Positions 25,964 through 35,701 are shown, counted from the first letter of the stretch. The stretch is DNA of 64,000 nt from Enterobacteriaceae bacterium UBA7338 (GCA_002480085.1 DKPJ01000014.1:62001-126000), one strand, 5' to 3'. Numbers and translations are program-made. Notes: generated from the sequence alone by a model not told the origin.

Positions 25964-28210
25964 GTGCCGTGGTTACTGCTGCTGCTTAGCCTGTTTATCA
26001 TGCCGCTCCATGCGGCGACCATTCCGGGCGTCACATCCACGTCCGCCGCCCCTGCCACCAGCGAGACCGCACCGGCCGCCGAGCCGGATCTCGAGCAAAA
26101 GAAAGCCGCCTATGGTGCGCTGGCTGACGTGCTGGAAAACACCAGCTCCCGGGAAGAGCTGATTGGCCAGCTGCGCAAGGTTGCCGCGACGCCGCCTCCA
26201 GAGCCGGTGCCGACCATCACCCCGCCCGAAGAGGTCGCCGAAGAGAAGACGGTGCTGGAGAACGTGCAGGAGGTCAGCCGACACTACGGCGAGGAGCTGT
26301 CGTCGCGCTTTGCCCAGCTCTACCGCAACATCACCGGCTCGCCGCACAAGACCTTTAACCCACAGACCTTCATTAACGCCGCCGGTCACTTCCTGCTGCT
26401 CGCCGGGCTGGTGTTTGTCTTCTACTGGCTGGTGCGCCTCTGCGCCTTCCCGCTCTATCGCAAGATGGGCAAATGGGGTCGGCGTAAGAATCATGACCGG
26501 GCCAACTGGTTACAGCTGCCCGCCATGATCGTCGGGGCGTTTATTATCGACCTGCTGCTGCTGGCGCTCACGCTCTTTATCGGCCAGCTGCTAAGCGACA
26601 ATCTGAACGGCGGCAACCGCACCATTGCCTTTCAGCAGAGCCTGTTTCTTAACGCCTTTGCGCTCATTGAGTTCTTCAAAGCGATCCTGCGCCTGATTTT
26701 CTGCCCGCGCTTCCCGGATCTGCGCCCTTTCTCGATCAAAAACGAGGCGGCGAACTACTGGCACCTGCGCCTGAGCGCGCTCAGCAGCCTGATTGGCTAT
26801 GGCCTGCTGGTGGCCGTGCCGATCATCTCAAACCAGGTTAACGTCCAGTTTGGCGCGCTGGCGAACGTGCTGATCATGCTGTGCATTACCAGCTGGGCGC
26901 TCTATCTTATTTTTCACAACAAGAGCACGGTGCAGGAGAATCTTACCCACCTCGCCGACCGCTCGCTGGCCTTCTTTAGCCTGTTTATTCGCGCCTTTGC
27001 GCTGATCTGGCACTGGCTGGCCTGCGCCTACTTCGTGGTGCTGTTCTTCTTTTCGCTCTTCGATCCGGGCAACAGCCTGAAATTTATGATGGGCGCGACG
27101 GTGCGCAGCCTGGCGATTATCGGTGTTGCGGCCTTTGTGTCCGGCATGCTGTCGCGCTGGATTGCCAAGCGGATCACCCTCTCCGCCCAGGTGCAGCGTA
27201 ACTACCCTGAGCTGCAGAAGCGGGTAAACGGCTGGCTGTCAACGGCGCTGAAGGTGGCACGCTTCCTCACCGTTATCGTTGCCATCATGCTGCTGCTCAG
27301 CGCGTGGGGCCTGTTCGATTTCTGGAACTGGCTGCACTACGGTGCTGGCGAAAAAGCCGTCGATATTCTGATCCGTATCGCGCTGATCCTCTTCTTCTCG
27401 GCGGTGGGCTGGACCGTGCTGGCGAGCCTGATCGAAAACCGGCTCTCCTCCGATATCCACGGTCGCCCGCTGCCCAGCGCCCGTACCCGCACCCTGCTGA
27501 CGCTGTTCCGTAACGCGCTGGCGGTGGTGATCAGCACCATTACGGTGATGATTGTGCTCTCAGAGATTGGGGTTAACATCGCCCCGCTGCTGGCCGGTGC
27601 CGGGGCGCTGGGTCTGGCTATCTCGTTCGGGTCACAAACCCTGGTGAAAGATATTATCACCGGGATCTTTATCCAGTTTGAGAACGGGATGAACACCGGG
27701 GATCTGGTCACCATTGGGCCGCTCACCGGAACGGTAGAGCGGATGTCGATCCGTTCAGTGGGGGTGCGTCAGGATACCGGGGCGTACCACATCATTCCGT
27801 GGTCGTCGATTACCACCTTCGCTAACTTTGTGCGCGGAATTGGTTCGATCGTAGCGAACTACGATGTTGATCGTCATGAGGATGCGGATAAAGCGAATAA
27901 CGCGCTGAAGGCAGCGGTGGGCGAGCTGATGGAGCGGGAGGATATTCGCAAGCTGATCATTGGCGAGCCGACCTTTGTCGGTATTGTTGGGCTGACCAAC
28001 ACCGCCTTCACGCTGCGCGTAACCTTTACCACCCAGCCGCTGAAGCAGTGGACGGTGCGCTTTGCCCTCGACAGCATGGTGAAAAAGCACTTTGATCTCG
28101 CCGACGTACGTGCGCCGGTACAGACCTATCAGGTGCTGGCTAACCCAGGGGCAGCGCAGCCGGGGACCGGGCAGAACATGCTCCAGCCCCCTGCCGAACC
28201 TACGCTTTAA
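25964..28210 (+). CDS. ybiO: Mechanosensitive channel YbiO
   Basis: From the GTG at 25964 the product is 748 residues (E. coli YbiO, 741), a large MscS-family channel that gates under hypo-osmotic stress. I chose the GTG because AGGAGAGAGACC precedes it and it gives a signal peptide (VPWLLLLLSLFIMPLHAA); the ATG at 25937 has no ribosome binding site. The middle has many membrane helices. The MscS pore and beta domain follow: LLAGAGALGLAISFGSQTLV and FENGMNTGDLV. Its 3' end overlaps the convergent rlmF by 11 bp. Confidence 0.94.
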   Translation: MPWLLLLLSLFIMPLHAATIPGVTSTSAAPATSETAPAAEPDLEQKKAAYGALADVLENTSSREELIGQLRKVAATPPPEPVPTITPPEEVAEEKTVLENVQEVSRHYGEELSSRFAQLYRNITGSPHKTFNPQTFINAAGHFLLLAGLVFVFYWLVRLCAFPLYRKMGKWGRRKNHDRANWLQLPAMIVGAFIIDLLLLALTLFIGQLLSDNLNGGNRTIAFQQSLFLNAFALIEFFKAILRLIFCPRFPDLRPFSIKNEAANYWHLRLSALSSLIGYGLLVAVPIISNQVNVQFGALANVLIMLCITSWALYLIFHNKSTVQENLTHLADRSLAFFSLFIRAFALIWHWLACAYFVVLFFFSLFDPGNSLKFMMGATVRSLAIIGVAAFVSGMLSRWIAKRITLSAQVQRNYPELQKRVNGWLSTALKVARFLTVIVAIMLLLSAWGLFDFWNWLHYGAGEKAVDILIRIALILFFSAVGWTVLASLIENRLSSDIHGRPLPSARTRTLLTLFRNALAVVISTITVMIVLSEIGVNIAPLLAGAGALGLAISFGSQTLVKDIITGIFIQFENGMNTGDLVTIGPLTGTVERMSIRSVGVRQDTGAYHIIPWSSITTFANFVRGIGSIVANYDVDRHEDADKANNALKAAVGELMEREDIRKLIIGEPTFVGIVGLTNTAFTLRVTFTTQPLKQWTVRFALDSMVKKHFDLADVRAPVQTYQVLANPGAAQPGTGQNMLQPPAEPTL

Positions 28211-29138
28211 ACCGCGTCTGTGCCCAGCGGCGACGCTGGGCCTCATCCAGGAAGGTCCAGGCAATGAAGCGGCTCTGCTTCTGCCCCTGGGCCATCTCTT
28301 TTTTCACCACCTTCACCGCTCCGGCGGCGGTCAGGGCGCGGTAGAGCGGCGGCAGGTTCTCGCCGCGTGACACCAGCGAGGTGAACCACAATACCTGACG
28401 GCCAAAGGCCTGGCTCTCGGCGATCATCTTGCTGATAAAGGCCACTTCCCCACCCTCACACCACAGCTCCTGCTGCTGGCCGCCAAAGTTAAGGCCGCTC
28501 GCCTCGCTCTGCCCCAGGTTGCGCCGCTTGCGGTCGTTGCCGGCCTGGGCTGCTGCCGCCGAGTCGTGGAACGGCGGGTTGCACAGCGTGGCATCGTACT
28601 GTTCGTTCTTGTGGATCATGCCATTGAGAATAGCGGCCGGATCTTTCTGCCGACGGAGGCGGATCGCCCGGGTCAGGCCAGGGTTGCCGGTAACGATCGC
28701 CTGGGCGCTGGCAAAGGCCGCGTCGTTGACCTCGGTGCCGGTAAAGCGCCAGCTGTACTCATGGTGACCAATCAGCGGGTAGATGCAGTTGGCCCCGGTG
28801 CCGATATCCAGCACGCTCGCCTGGCGCGGGATCGCACCGTCAACGCTGGTTTCGGCCAGCAGATCCGCCAGGTGGTGAATGTAATCCGCGCGTCCCGGCA
28901 CCGGCGGGCAGAGAAAGCCTTGCGGAATATCCCAGTGCGCCACGCCGTAAAAGTGCGCCAGCAGCGCTTTGTTCAGCGCCTTGACCGCCTCGGGATCGGC
29001 GAAGTTGACCGTCGGCTCCCCCGTCGGGGTAGCAATGATAAAACCGCGTAGCTGCGGCTCTACGGCGCAGAGCGCGTCGAGATCGTAGCGGCTGCGGTGA
29101 CGGTTACGCGGGTGTAACCCCGGCTTCTGGGCATTCAT
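28200..29138 (-). CDS. rlmF: 23S rRNA m6A1618 methyltransferase RlmF
   Basis: The 312-residue enzyme (E. coli RlmF, 308) methylates N6 of A1618 in 23S rRNA with S-adenosylmethionine. The SAM site is VLDIGTGANCIYPL and the catalytic amino-methyltransferase motif is NPPFHDS. The KRRNL and NFGGQQQELWCEGGEV stretches are family specific. The start at 29138 follows AGGAGAATGCC; the extended frame to 29207 adds 23 unmatched residues. Confidence 0.95.
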   Translation of the reverse strand: MNAQKPGLHPRNRHRSRYDLDALCAVEPQLRGFIIATPTGEPTVNFADPEAVKALNKALLAHFYGVAHWDIPQGFLCPPVPGRADYIHHLADLLAETSVDGAIPRQASVLDIGTGANCIYPLIGHHEYSWRFTGTEVNDAAFASAQAIVTGNPGLTRAIRLRRQKDPAAILNGMIHKNEQYDATLCNPPFHDSAAAAQAGNDRKRRNLGQSEASGLNFGGQQQELWCEGGEVAFISKMIAESQAFGRQVLWFTSLVSRGENLPPLYRALTAAGAVKVVKKEMAQGQKQSRFIAWTFLDEAQRRRWAQTRFKA

Positions 29139-29297
29139 GGCATTCTCCTGTAATAAGCGGCGTAAGATACCCCCTGAAGACGGCGCGGTAAACAGCGATT
29201 CATGCAAAAAACCGCGTCATCTTGCCGAAATTTTTGCCCGTAAGCCCCTCTTCGCCGGGCCTAAACTTAAGCTGCGGTTCCCTAATAAGAGGAAGTC

Positions 29298-29564
29298 ATG
29301 ATGAAAAAATATCTGGCAATGGCTGCCGCGCTGGCGCTTTCCGCCATGACGGTCAGCTCTTTTGCCGCACCACAGCAACTGATGAGAGGCGATACCGGGA
29401 CGCTACGCCCGGCGGGCACGGTCTCTGCACAGGGGGCGCTGAGCCTGGACGATCTCCAGGATGAGCTGGCTGAAAAAGCCCGTCAACAAGGCGCAAAAGG
29501 GTTTGTGATTAACTCCGCTGGCGGTGAAAACCAGATGTACGGCACGGCAACCATCTACAAATAA
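29298..29564 (+). CDS. mcbA: McbA (YbiM), YhcN/DUF1471 periplasmic protein
   Basis: An 88-residue secreted protein with a signal peptide ending at SSFA and one DUF1471 domain (LRPAGTVSAQGALSLDDLQD ... MYGTATIYK). It matches E. coli McbA (86). In E. coli, mcbA is repressed by McbR and affects biofilm mucoidy. AGAGGAAGTC precedes the ATG. It is a paralogue of the ybiJ gene at 39882. Confidence 0.9.
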   Translation: MMKKYLAMAAALALSAMTVSSFAAPQQLMRGDTGTLRPAGTVSAQGALSLDDLQDELAEKARQQGAKGFVINSAGGENQMYGTATIYK

Positions 29565-29578
29565 GCTTTTCCCCACCG

Positions 29579-29619
29579 CCCCGTAAAAGCCTGACGAGTC
29601 TTTTGTGGGGCATTTTTTT
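29579..29619 (+). terminator. Terminator of mcbA
   Basis: CCCCGTAAAAG pairs with CTTTTGTGGGG (11 bp with two G-U pairs) and is followed by a seven-T run. Confidence 0.8.
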
Positions 29620-29675
29620 ACCCCGCGGACATCTTTTACTACCCTTAACGTTCACCTTAAGCTGAGGAGTAGAAG

Positions 29676-30209
29676 ATGAAATTCAAGGGCATAGAGCATA
29701 TTGGCATTACCGTTACCGATCTGAAAGCCGCCGAAACCTTCTTCGTTAACGCGTTGGGTGCCAGCGTGCTCTACCGTATCGTTCCCCCTGATGAGCCTGC
29801 GAAAGCCGTTGACGGCCAGAGCATGCATCCACTTAACGGCTTTCCCGTCGATATGCGCGTGGTCGGCCTGGCGATGCTGCGGCTGGGCAACGGTGCCAAC
29901 GTCGAGCTATTCCAGCTCGATCCGGGCGTGAATGATCAGCAAACCAATATTTGCCAGCCGGGGATCAACCACTTCTCAATCTATGTGGATGACATTAAAG
30001 AGGCAGGGGAAGCGCTGCGCGCCCACGGGGCGGAGATGCTGGAGGGGCCGAGCGATAGCTTTGCCCAGGAGGAGGGAGCCGGCAACCAGACCTGGTTCTG
30101 CCGCACTCCCTTTGGTGTGCTGATCGAGCAGATCACCCTCCCCTCACCGCTGCACTACGATGAGGGTGCCACCGCCGAGCGCTGGTTGCCCCAGGCTACT
30201 GTTCGTTAG
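29676..30209 (+). CDS. VOC-family (glyoxalase/dioxygenase superfamily) protein
   Basis: A 177-residue cytosolic protein with the vicinal-oxygen-chelate fold. Probable metal ligands: His8 (GIEHIGITV), Glu in NVELFQL, His in GINHFSIYV and Glu in GVLIEQITL. Such proteins are metal-dependent lyases, isomerases or dioxygenases; the substrate here is unknown. It is transcribed towards, and overlaps by 14 bp, the end of the carbamoyl-amino-acid hydrolase gene. It is absent from this place in E. coli K-12. Confidence 0.82.
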   Translation: MKFKGIEHIGITVTDLKAAETFFVNALGASVLYRIVPPDEPAKAVDGQSMHPLNGFPVDMRVVGLAMLRLGNGANVELFQLDPGVNDQQTNICQPGINHFSIYVDDIKEAGEALRAHGAEMLEGPSDSFAQEEGAGNQTWFCRTPFGVLIEQITLPSPLHYDEGATAERWLPQATVR

Positions 30210-31431
30210 CCGCCGCCAGCAGTGTGTTGAGCAGCACGTTTGCCCCACGCTCTGACCACTGTGGGGTGATGTTTTCCGCCTCGTTGTGGCTAATGCCCTT
30301 TTCGCAGGGGATAAAGATCATTGCGGTAGGGGCGACGCGGTTAACGTAGCAGGCGTCGTGACCCGCACCGGAGACCATCCGGCGCTGGGAGTAGCCCAGC
30401 TCGCGGGTCGCCTGCTCAATGCGCGTAATGCAGCCTTTATCAAAATCTACCGGGGCGTAGTCAAAGATACGCTCCCAGGCGACGTCAATGCTGCGGGCCG
30501 ACAGCCCGTTCAGCGCCTCAACCAGCGCCGCCTCCATCTCCACCAGCGCGGTGGTCTCCGGGTGGCGGAACTCGACGGTGCAGAAGACCGCTGACGGCAC
30601 CACGTTGCGCGAGTTCGGCGTCGCCTGCACGCTGCCTACGGTGGCCCGCCCGTCGGGGGCGAAACGGCGGCCAATGGCTTCAACCGCCAGGGTCAGCTCG
30701 GCAAAGGCACACAGGGCGTCGCGACGCAGATCCATCGGCGTGGTGCCCGCGTGAGCGGCAAAGCCGGTCAGGTTGATCTCATACCAGCGCTGGCCCATGG
30801 CGGCGTGGACGACGCCGATATCCGTCTCCTCCGCCTCAAGCAGCGGTCCCTGCTCGATATGCAGCTCATAGCAGGCGTGCAGCGGCATAGCCGCCGCCGG
30901 ACGCTCGCCCTGATAGCCGATAGCCGCCAGCGCCTGGCCCACGCTGATGCCGTCGCGATCTTCCCGCGCCAGGGCATAGGCTTCGCTGAATACCCCGGCC
31001 CAGACGCCGGAGGCCAGCATCGCTGGGGCAAAGCGCGCCCCCTCTTCGTTGGTCCAGTTCACCAGGATGAGATCGCGCTCGGTTGTGATGCCGCGATCGT
31101 TAAGGGTACGCAGCGCCTCCAGCCCGGCGAGCACGCCATAGATACCGTCGTAGTTGCCACCCAGCGGCTGGGAGTCCCCGTGCGAGCCGGTGAGCACCGG
31201 CGTCAGATCGGGATTGCTGCCTGCCCGGCGAATAAACATATTCCCCAGTCGGTCAACGTCACAGCTAAAGCCCGCCTCACGCGCCCAGGCGGCGAGCAGG
31301 TCGCGCCCGCGCCGATCCTCATCGCTCAGCGCCAGCCGGGTCACCCCGCCCCCCGCCGTTGCGCCAAGGGTGGCAAACTCGTTAAGGGTCTGCCACAGGC
31401 GTGCGCTATCAACCTGGAGAGGAGACGCCAT
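30196..31431 (-). CDS. M20 amidohydrolase (N-carbamoyl-L-amino acid / allantoate type)
   Basis: The 411-residue product belongs to the hydantoinase/carbamoylase group of peptidase family M20 (HyuC, AllC, AtcC). Two-metal site motifs: GSHGDSQPLGGNYDG, WTNEEGARFAP, the LHIEQGPLLE block and the final SGAGHDACYV with GISHNEAE. The start at 31431 follows AAGGAGGCGTG and shares one base with the stop of the thiazoline hydrolase gene, so both are coupled. That partner suggests N-carbamoyl-L-cysteine as substrate, by analogy with Pseudomonas ATC degradation. Allantoate cannot be excluded. Confidence 0.85.
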   Translation of the reverse strand: MASPLQVDSARLWQTLNEFATLGATAGGGVTRLALSDEDRRGRDLLAAWAREAGFSCDVDRLGNMFIRRAGSNPDLTPVLTGSHGDSQPLGGNYDGIYGVLAGLEALRTLNDRGITTERDLILVNWTNEEGARFAPAMLASGVWAGVFSEAYALAREDRDGISVGQALAAIGYQGERPAAAMPLHACYELHIEQGPLLEAEETDIGVVHAAMGQRWYEINLTGFAAHAGTTPMDLRRDALCAFAELTLAVEAIGRRFAPDGRATVGSVQATPNSRNVVPSAVFCTVEFRHPETTALVEMEAALVEALNGLSARSIDVAWERIFDYAPVDFDKGCITRIEQATRELGYSQRRMVSGAGHDACYVNRVAPTAMIFIPCEKGISHNEAENITPQWSERGANVLLNTLLAAANEQ

Positions 31432-31922
31432 CACGCCTCCTTGTCTTTGACGCGATAGCGGAAATCGCAGCACGGCGCGCCGGACATAATGGTCTGGGTG
31501 CGGGTCAGCTCAACGTCCGGCGCATAGCCGACGATAAACTTGTCATCCCTAGCGCAGGAGAGCAGATGGCCGATCTCGCCAAGGCCCATCTCATGGTACA
31601 TCTCGGCGTAGCGGCAGCGCGTCACGTCATAGTCGTAGCGCTGGCCGTCATCTTCGATCACCCGTACGTCGAGGGCGTTATCCTTCTCCCAGAGATATTG
31701 CAGATCGACGAAGCTGCGCAGATCCGCTTTTTTCGGTTCGGCGGCAGCAAAGTTCTGTCCGGCCTGAATGGCCGCCTGCTCAATGGCTTCGCCAATCACC
31801 GCCTGGGCGCGGGCTTTACCCACCTCGCGCACCAGGATCTCATAGATAGGTTTAATTATTTCAGCTTCAATTTTGCGGCGGGCGAGAATGCCCAGCTCTT
31901 GTTTTTGCTCACAGCTCATCAT
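31431..31922 (-). CDS. L-2-amino-thiazoline-4-carboxylic acid hydrolase family protein
   Basis: The 163-residue product matches the ATC hydrolase family. Family blocks are CRYAEMYHEMGLGEIGHLLS and YAPDVELTRTQTIMSGAPCC, rich in Cys and acidic residues. In Pseudomonas, L-ATC hydrolase opens the thiazoline ring to N-carbamoyl-L-cysteine, which a second enzyme splits to L-cysteine. Here the second type of enzyme is encoded next, overlapping by one base, and an ABC importer is encoded before it. Many family members are uncharacterised, so the exact substrate is inferred. Confidence 0.82.
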   Translation of the reverse strand: MMSCEQKQELGILARRKIEAEIIKPIYEILVREVGKARAQAVIGEAIEQAAIQAGQNFAAAEPKKADLRSFVDLQYLWEKDNALDVRVIEDDGQRYDYDVTRCRYAEMYHEMGLGEIGHLLSCARDDKFIVGYAPDVELTRTQTIMSGAPCCDFRYRVKDKEA

Positions 31923-31933
31923 TGCCTCACAAA

Positions 31934-33091
31934 TTACTTCGCGCTACCACCCAGCACGGTCTGGGGTTCCCACTTACCGTTCACCACTTTATAGACGGTA
32001 AAGGATGGATTCTTCAGGTTGCCCTGCTCGTCAAAGGCAATATTGCCGGTCACGCCGGAGTAGTTGATGGCGCGCAGCGCAGGCAGATAGTCACCGGCGT
32101 CAACGGAGTCGGCCTTCTGCATCGCGGCGATCAGCACGCGGGTAGCGTCATAGGCAAACGGCGCGTGGAGTTCGATATGGGTATGGTATTTCGACTGATA
32201 GGCCTGCTCGAACGCCTTACCGCCCTGCATTTTGTCTACCGGCAGACCTGGCTCCAGCGCAACCACGCCCTCGCCCTCTTTCTGTGCCAGGCTCAGGAAG
32301 GTCTGGCTAACGAAGCCGCCCGCGCCCATCAGCGTGGCCTTCATGCCCAGCTGCTTGAGACGACGCGCCAGCGGTGCTGCCTGGCTGTCCACGCCGCCGA
32401 AGAAGACCAGATCGGCATTTTTGCTGCGGATGGCGGTCAGTACGGCGTTGAAGTCCACGGTCTTCTCATCAACGTACTGGCGGTCAACTGGCTTGATGCC
32501 CTGCGCTTCCAGCGATTTGATAAACTCGTCGGCCAGCCCCTGACCAAAGGCGGTACGGTCGTCGATCACCGCGATACGCTTCGCCTTCAGGGTCTGTACC
32601 GCATATTTTGCCGCGTAGTCGCCGCCGTCATCGTCGTGACCCATCACGCGGAAGCTGGTGTCAAAGCCCTGCTGGGTGTAGGCGTGACCGGTGGCAACCG
32701 GGGCAACCTGGGCGATGCCCGCATCGTGATAGATACGCGCCGCCGGAATACTGGTTCCGGTGTTCCAGTGACCCACCACGCCTGCCACTTCGCTGTCTAC
32801 CAGACGCTGGGCCACGGCCACGGCGGTACGCGGGTCAGACTGATCGTCCTCGGATTGCAGCTTAAAGGTCACCGCTTTGCCGCCGATCGTCGGGTGGGTT
32901 TTGTTCACGTCATCGATGGCGAGCTGCGCACCGTTCTCCAGATCCTTACCGATACGCGCTGACGGGCCGGTCAGCGGGCCAGCCAGACCGATAATCACGG
33001 TCTCATCGGCCTGAGCCTGGTTTACCGCCGATCCGCCGAGGGCGGCGAGTGCGATCATGGCGCTCAGCGCCTTGCGTTGTATGGTTTTCAT
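31934..33091 (-). CDS. Periplasmic substrate-binding protein, branched-chain amino acid (LivJ/LivK) type
   Basis: A 385-residue type-I periplasmic binding protein. The signal peptide ends near NQAQA (residue 28). The mature chain has the HAAT pattern ETVIIGLAGPLTGPSARIGK and VAGVVGHWNTGTSIPAARIY. It lies within an operon with its own permeases and ATPases. Because the next two genes hydrolyse thiazoline and N-carbamoyl amino acids, it probably binds such a compound and not leucine. Confidence 0.9.
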   Translation of the reverse strand: MKTIQRKALSAMIALAALGGSAVNQAQADETVIIGLAGPLTGPSARIGKDLENGAQLAIDDVNKTHPTIGGKAVTFKLQSEDDQSDPRTAVAVAQRLVDSEVAGVVGHWNTGTSIPAARIYHDAGIAQVAPVATGHAYTQQGFDTSFRVMGHDDDGGDYAAKYAVQTLKAKRIAVIDDRTAFGQGLADEFIKSLEAQGIKPVDRQYVDEKTVDFNAVLTAIRSKNADLVFFGGVDSQAAPLARRLKQLGMKATLMGAGGFVSQTFLSLAQKEGEGVVALEPGLPVDKMQGGKAFEQAYQSKYHTHIELHAPFAYDATRVLIAAMQKADSVDAGDYLPALRAINYSGVTGNIAFDEQGNLKNPSFTVYKVVNGKWEPQTVLGGSAK

Positions 33092-33118
33092 TATTTTTTC
33101 CCTGATGTTGGTGGTGTT

Positions 33119-33841
33119 TTAAACAGGCATTTCGCCTAAATAGATTTCCTGAATGCGGTTATCGGCCAGCAGCGCGGCGGAGTCGCCGTGATGGGCAATG
33201 GATCCGCTGTCCATCACCCACGCGCGATGGGTGACCTCCAGCGCCAGCCGGGCGTTCTGCTCGATCAGCAGCAGCGTGACCCCGGCGTCACGCAGGGCGG
33301 CAATCTCATTGAAAATGGTCTCGACCATGATCGGAGCCAGCCCCATCGATGGCTCGTCGAGGATCAGCAGGCGCGGCTGGCTGAGCAGCGCCCGGCCCAG
33401 AGCCAGCAGCTGCTGTTCGCCGCCGGAGAGCAGCCCGGCCAGCTGATCTTTACGCTCACCAAGGCGCGGAAAACGCTCATACAGCTGGGCCATCTCCTGC
33501 TTCACCGCCTGCTGCCCTTTACGCCGCCAGGCCCCCATCAGCAGGTTCTCTTCTACCGTCATGCGGGTGAAGATCCCCCGCCCCTCCGGCACGAGAACAA
33601 CGCCGTCGCGGAGCAGATCCTGCGGGGCGCGGCGGTGAATCGATTTGCCCTGCCAGAGGATCTCCCCGCCGTAGGGTTGCAGTCCGGCGATGGCCCGCAC
33701 GGTAGAGCTTTTGCCCGCGCCGTTGGCCCCCAGCAGCGTGCCCTGCTCACCTTCGTTGAGGCTAAATTCGATCCCGCGCACGGCCTGAATGCCGCCGTAG
33801 TGCACGGAGAGGTTACGCAGCTGCAAAATAGGCTCAGACAT
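33119..33841 (-). CDS. ABC transporter ATPase, LivF type
   Basis: A 240-residue ATPase with Walker A GANGAGKSS, signature LLSGGEQQLLALGRAL and Walker B LLILDEPSMGL. It has the length and order of LivF. I use the ATG at 33841, preceded by GGAGGAAACGCCC. It overlaps the livG-like gene by eight bases. Confidence 0.92.
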   Translation of the reverse strand: MSEPILQLRNLSVHYGGIQAVRGIEFSLNEGEQGTLLGANGAGKSSTVRAIAGLQPYGGEILWQGKSIHRRAPQDLLRDGVVLVPEGRGIFTRMTVEENLLMGAWRRKGQQAVKQEMAQLYERFPRLGERKDQLAGLLSGGEQQLLALGRALLSQPRLLILDEPSMGLAPIMVETIFNEIAALRDAGVTLLLIEQNARLALEVTHRAWVMDSGSIAHHGDSAALLADNRIQEIYLGEMPV

Positions 33842-34601
33842 GGGCGTTTCCTCCAAGATAGGCGCGGATCACTTCCGGATGGCTACGTACCGCCTCCGGT
33901 TCCCCTTCAGCAATCACCTTGCCGTAGTCCAGCACGCTGATGCGGTCGCAGAGGCTCATAATCAGCTTCACGTCATGCTCAATAATTAAAATGGTTTTGC
34001 CATCATCACGAATGCGGCGCAGCAGCTCACCGAGGGCCACCTTCTCCGCCGCGTTCATGCCCGCCGCCGGCTCGTCGAGGGCCAGCAGTTTCGGATCGGT
34101 TGCCAGCGCGCGGGCAATCTCGAGGCGGCGCTGGTGGCCGTAGGCGAGATCGCAGGCGCGATAGTGGGCAAACTGCGCGATGCCGGTGTACTCCAGCCAG
34201 TACCAGGCCTGGCGCTCGGTCTCTGCCTCCTCCTCTCTCGCCCGCTTATGACGAGAGATGGCGGCCCACAGACCGTTGCGGGTGCGGACGTGCCGACCGA
34301 TCATCACGTTCTCCAGCACGCTCATGTCGTTGAACAGGCGGAGGTTCTGGAAGGTACGGGCGATGCCCGCCTGGGTCACTTTCTCAATTGCGCGTGGCGA
34401 GTAAGGTTTGTCGGCCAGGCTAAACTCGCCGCTGTCGGCGGTATAGAGACCGGTGATCAGGTTGAAGCAGGTGGTTTTCCCCGCGCCGTTGGGACCGATC
34501 AGGCCGTAGATCTCGCCCGCCTTTACCGACAGGCTGACGTCGTTGACCGCCACCAGGCCGCCAAAGCGTTTGCTCAGATTACGAATCGTTAACAGGCTCA
34601 T
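33834..34601 (-). CDS. ABC transporter ATPase, LivG type
   Basis: A 255-residue ATPase with Walker A GPNGAGKTT, the LivG-specific Q-loop region and the AAGMNAAEK stretch after Walker B (LALDEPAAGM). It overlaps the permease gene before it by four bases (ATGA), which shows translational coupling. Confidence 0.92.
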   Translation of the reverse strand: MSLLTIRNLSKRFGGLVAVNDVSLSVKAGEIYGLIGPNGAGKTTCFNLITGLYTADSGEFSLADKPYSPRAIEKVTQAGIARTFQNLRLFNDMSVLENVMIGRHVRTRNGLWAAISRHKRAREEEAETERQAWYWLEYTGIAQFAHYRACDLAYGHQRRLEIARALATDPKLLALDEPAAGMNAAEKVALGELLRRIRDDGKTILIIEHDVKLIMSLCDRISVLDYGKVIAEGEPEAVRSHPEVIRAYLGGNAHV

Positions 34602-35701
34602 GCTTTTGCCCCCGCGTGTTTAGCAGGCCAGACGCCGCCCGGACGGAAAATCATCACCAGCACCAACGCCAGACCGTAGAAGAGCTGACGCAGGATCTCA
34701 GGATCCACCAGCACGGTGCCGAACAGCGCCTCCTGCACCGGCACGGCCTGGCTGCGGAGCAGCTCCGGCAGCGCCGAGAGCATCACCGCGCCGAGGATCA
34801 CCCCCGGCACGTGGCCGATGCCCCCCAGCACCACCATCGCCAGCACGACAATGGACTCCTGCAGGGTAAAGGATTCCGGGGAGACGAAGCCCTGGAACGA
34901 GGCAAACATCACCCCGGCGACGCCGCCAAAGGAGGCGCCCATCGCGAAGGCCAGCAGTTTAAAGTTACGCACGTTGATGCCCATCGCCCGCGCCACGTCC
35001 TCATCCTCGCGGATGGCGTGCCAGGCCCGGCCCACTCTGGAGCGCTGCAGGCGAATGCAGATAAAGACGATCGCCACAATTAGCGCGGCAAAAAGGTAGT
35101 ACCAGAGATAGAGCGCAGGAATTTTCACCCCCAGCAGGTGATAGACGCCGCGAAACTCGAGGCCAAACAGGCTCAGGGAGTCGATGCCCGAGATGCCCTT
35201 CGCGCCGTTGGTGATATTGACCGGGCGATCGAGGTTGCGCATCAGGATGCGGATAATCTCTCCGAAGCCAAGGGTCACAATCGCCAGATAGTCACCGCGC
35301 AGGCGCAGGGTCGGCGCACCCAGCAGGATGCCGCAGATCCCGGCAATAAAGGCCGCCAGCGGGATCAGCACCCCGTAGGAAACATGTAGCCCGTCGCTGA
35401 AGTAGCCCTGCAATACCGGGAAGGCATCCAGCAGATGCGGCGAGGCGAGCAGCGCCGCAAGATAGGCCCCCACGGCATAGAAGGCGATAAAGCCCATATC
35501 CAGCAGGCCGGTAAAGCCGACCACGATATTGAGGCCCAGAGCCAGCATGATATAGAGCAGGGTAAAGTCGATCACCCGCACCCAGTAGTTGCCGCCTGCG
35601 GCGGAAGCCAGCCACGGGGCGAGCAGCAGCCCGGCAACCAGCAGAATGATGCCGATGTTAAGACGCGGTGCAGCGCTGCGTTCGGAAGTTAAAATGGTCA
35701 T
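34598..35701 (-). CDS. ABC transporter permease, LivM type
   Basis: A 367-residue inner membrane permease with about ten helices. Conserved stretches: NIVVGFTGLLDMGFIAFYAV and VGRAWHAIREDEDVARAMGI. The ATG at 35701 follows TGAGGATCCT. It lies seven bases after the LivH-type gene. Confidence 0.92.
   Translation of the reverse strand: MTILTSERSAAPRLNIGIILLVAGLLLAPWLASAAGGNYWVRVIDFTLLYIMLALGLNIVVGFTGLLDMGFIAFYAVGAYLAALLASPHLLDAFPVLQGYFSDGLHVSYGVLIPLAAFIAGICGILLGAPTLRLRGDYLAIVTLGFGEIIRILMRNLDRPVNITNGAKGISGIDSLSLFGLEFRGVYHLLGVKIPALYLWYYLFAALIVAIVFICIRLQRSRVGRAWHAIREDEDVARAMGINVRNFKLLAFAMGASFGGVAGVMFASFQGFVSPESFTLQESIVVLAMVVLGGIGHVPGVILGAVMLSALPELLRSQAVPVQEALFGTVLVDPEILRQLFYGLALVLVMIFRPGGVWPAKHAGAKA

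Noticed and set aside
31922..32962. 346-residue open frame on the plus strand
   Set aside because: Antisense to the LivJ-type binding protein, with His/Gln/Arg-rich shadow composition and no family match.
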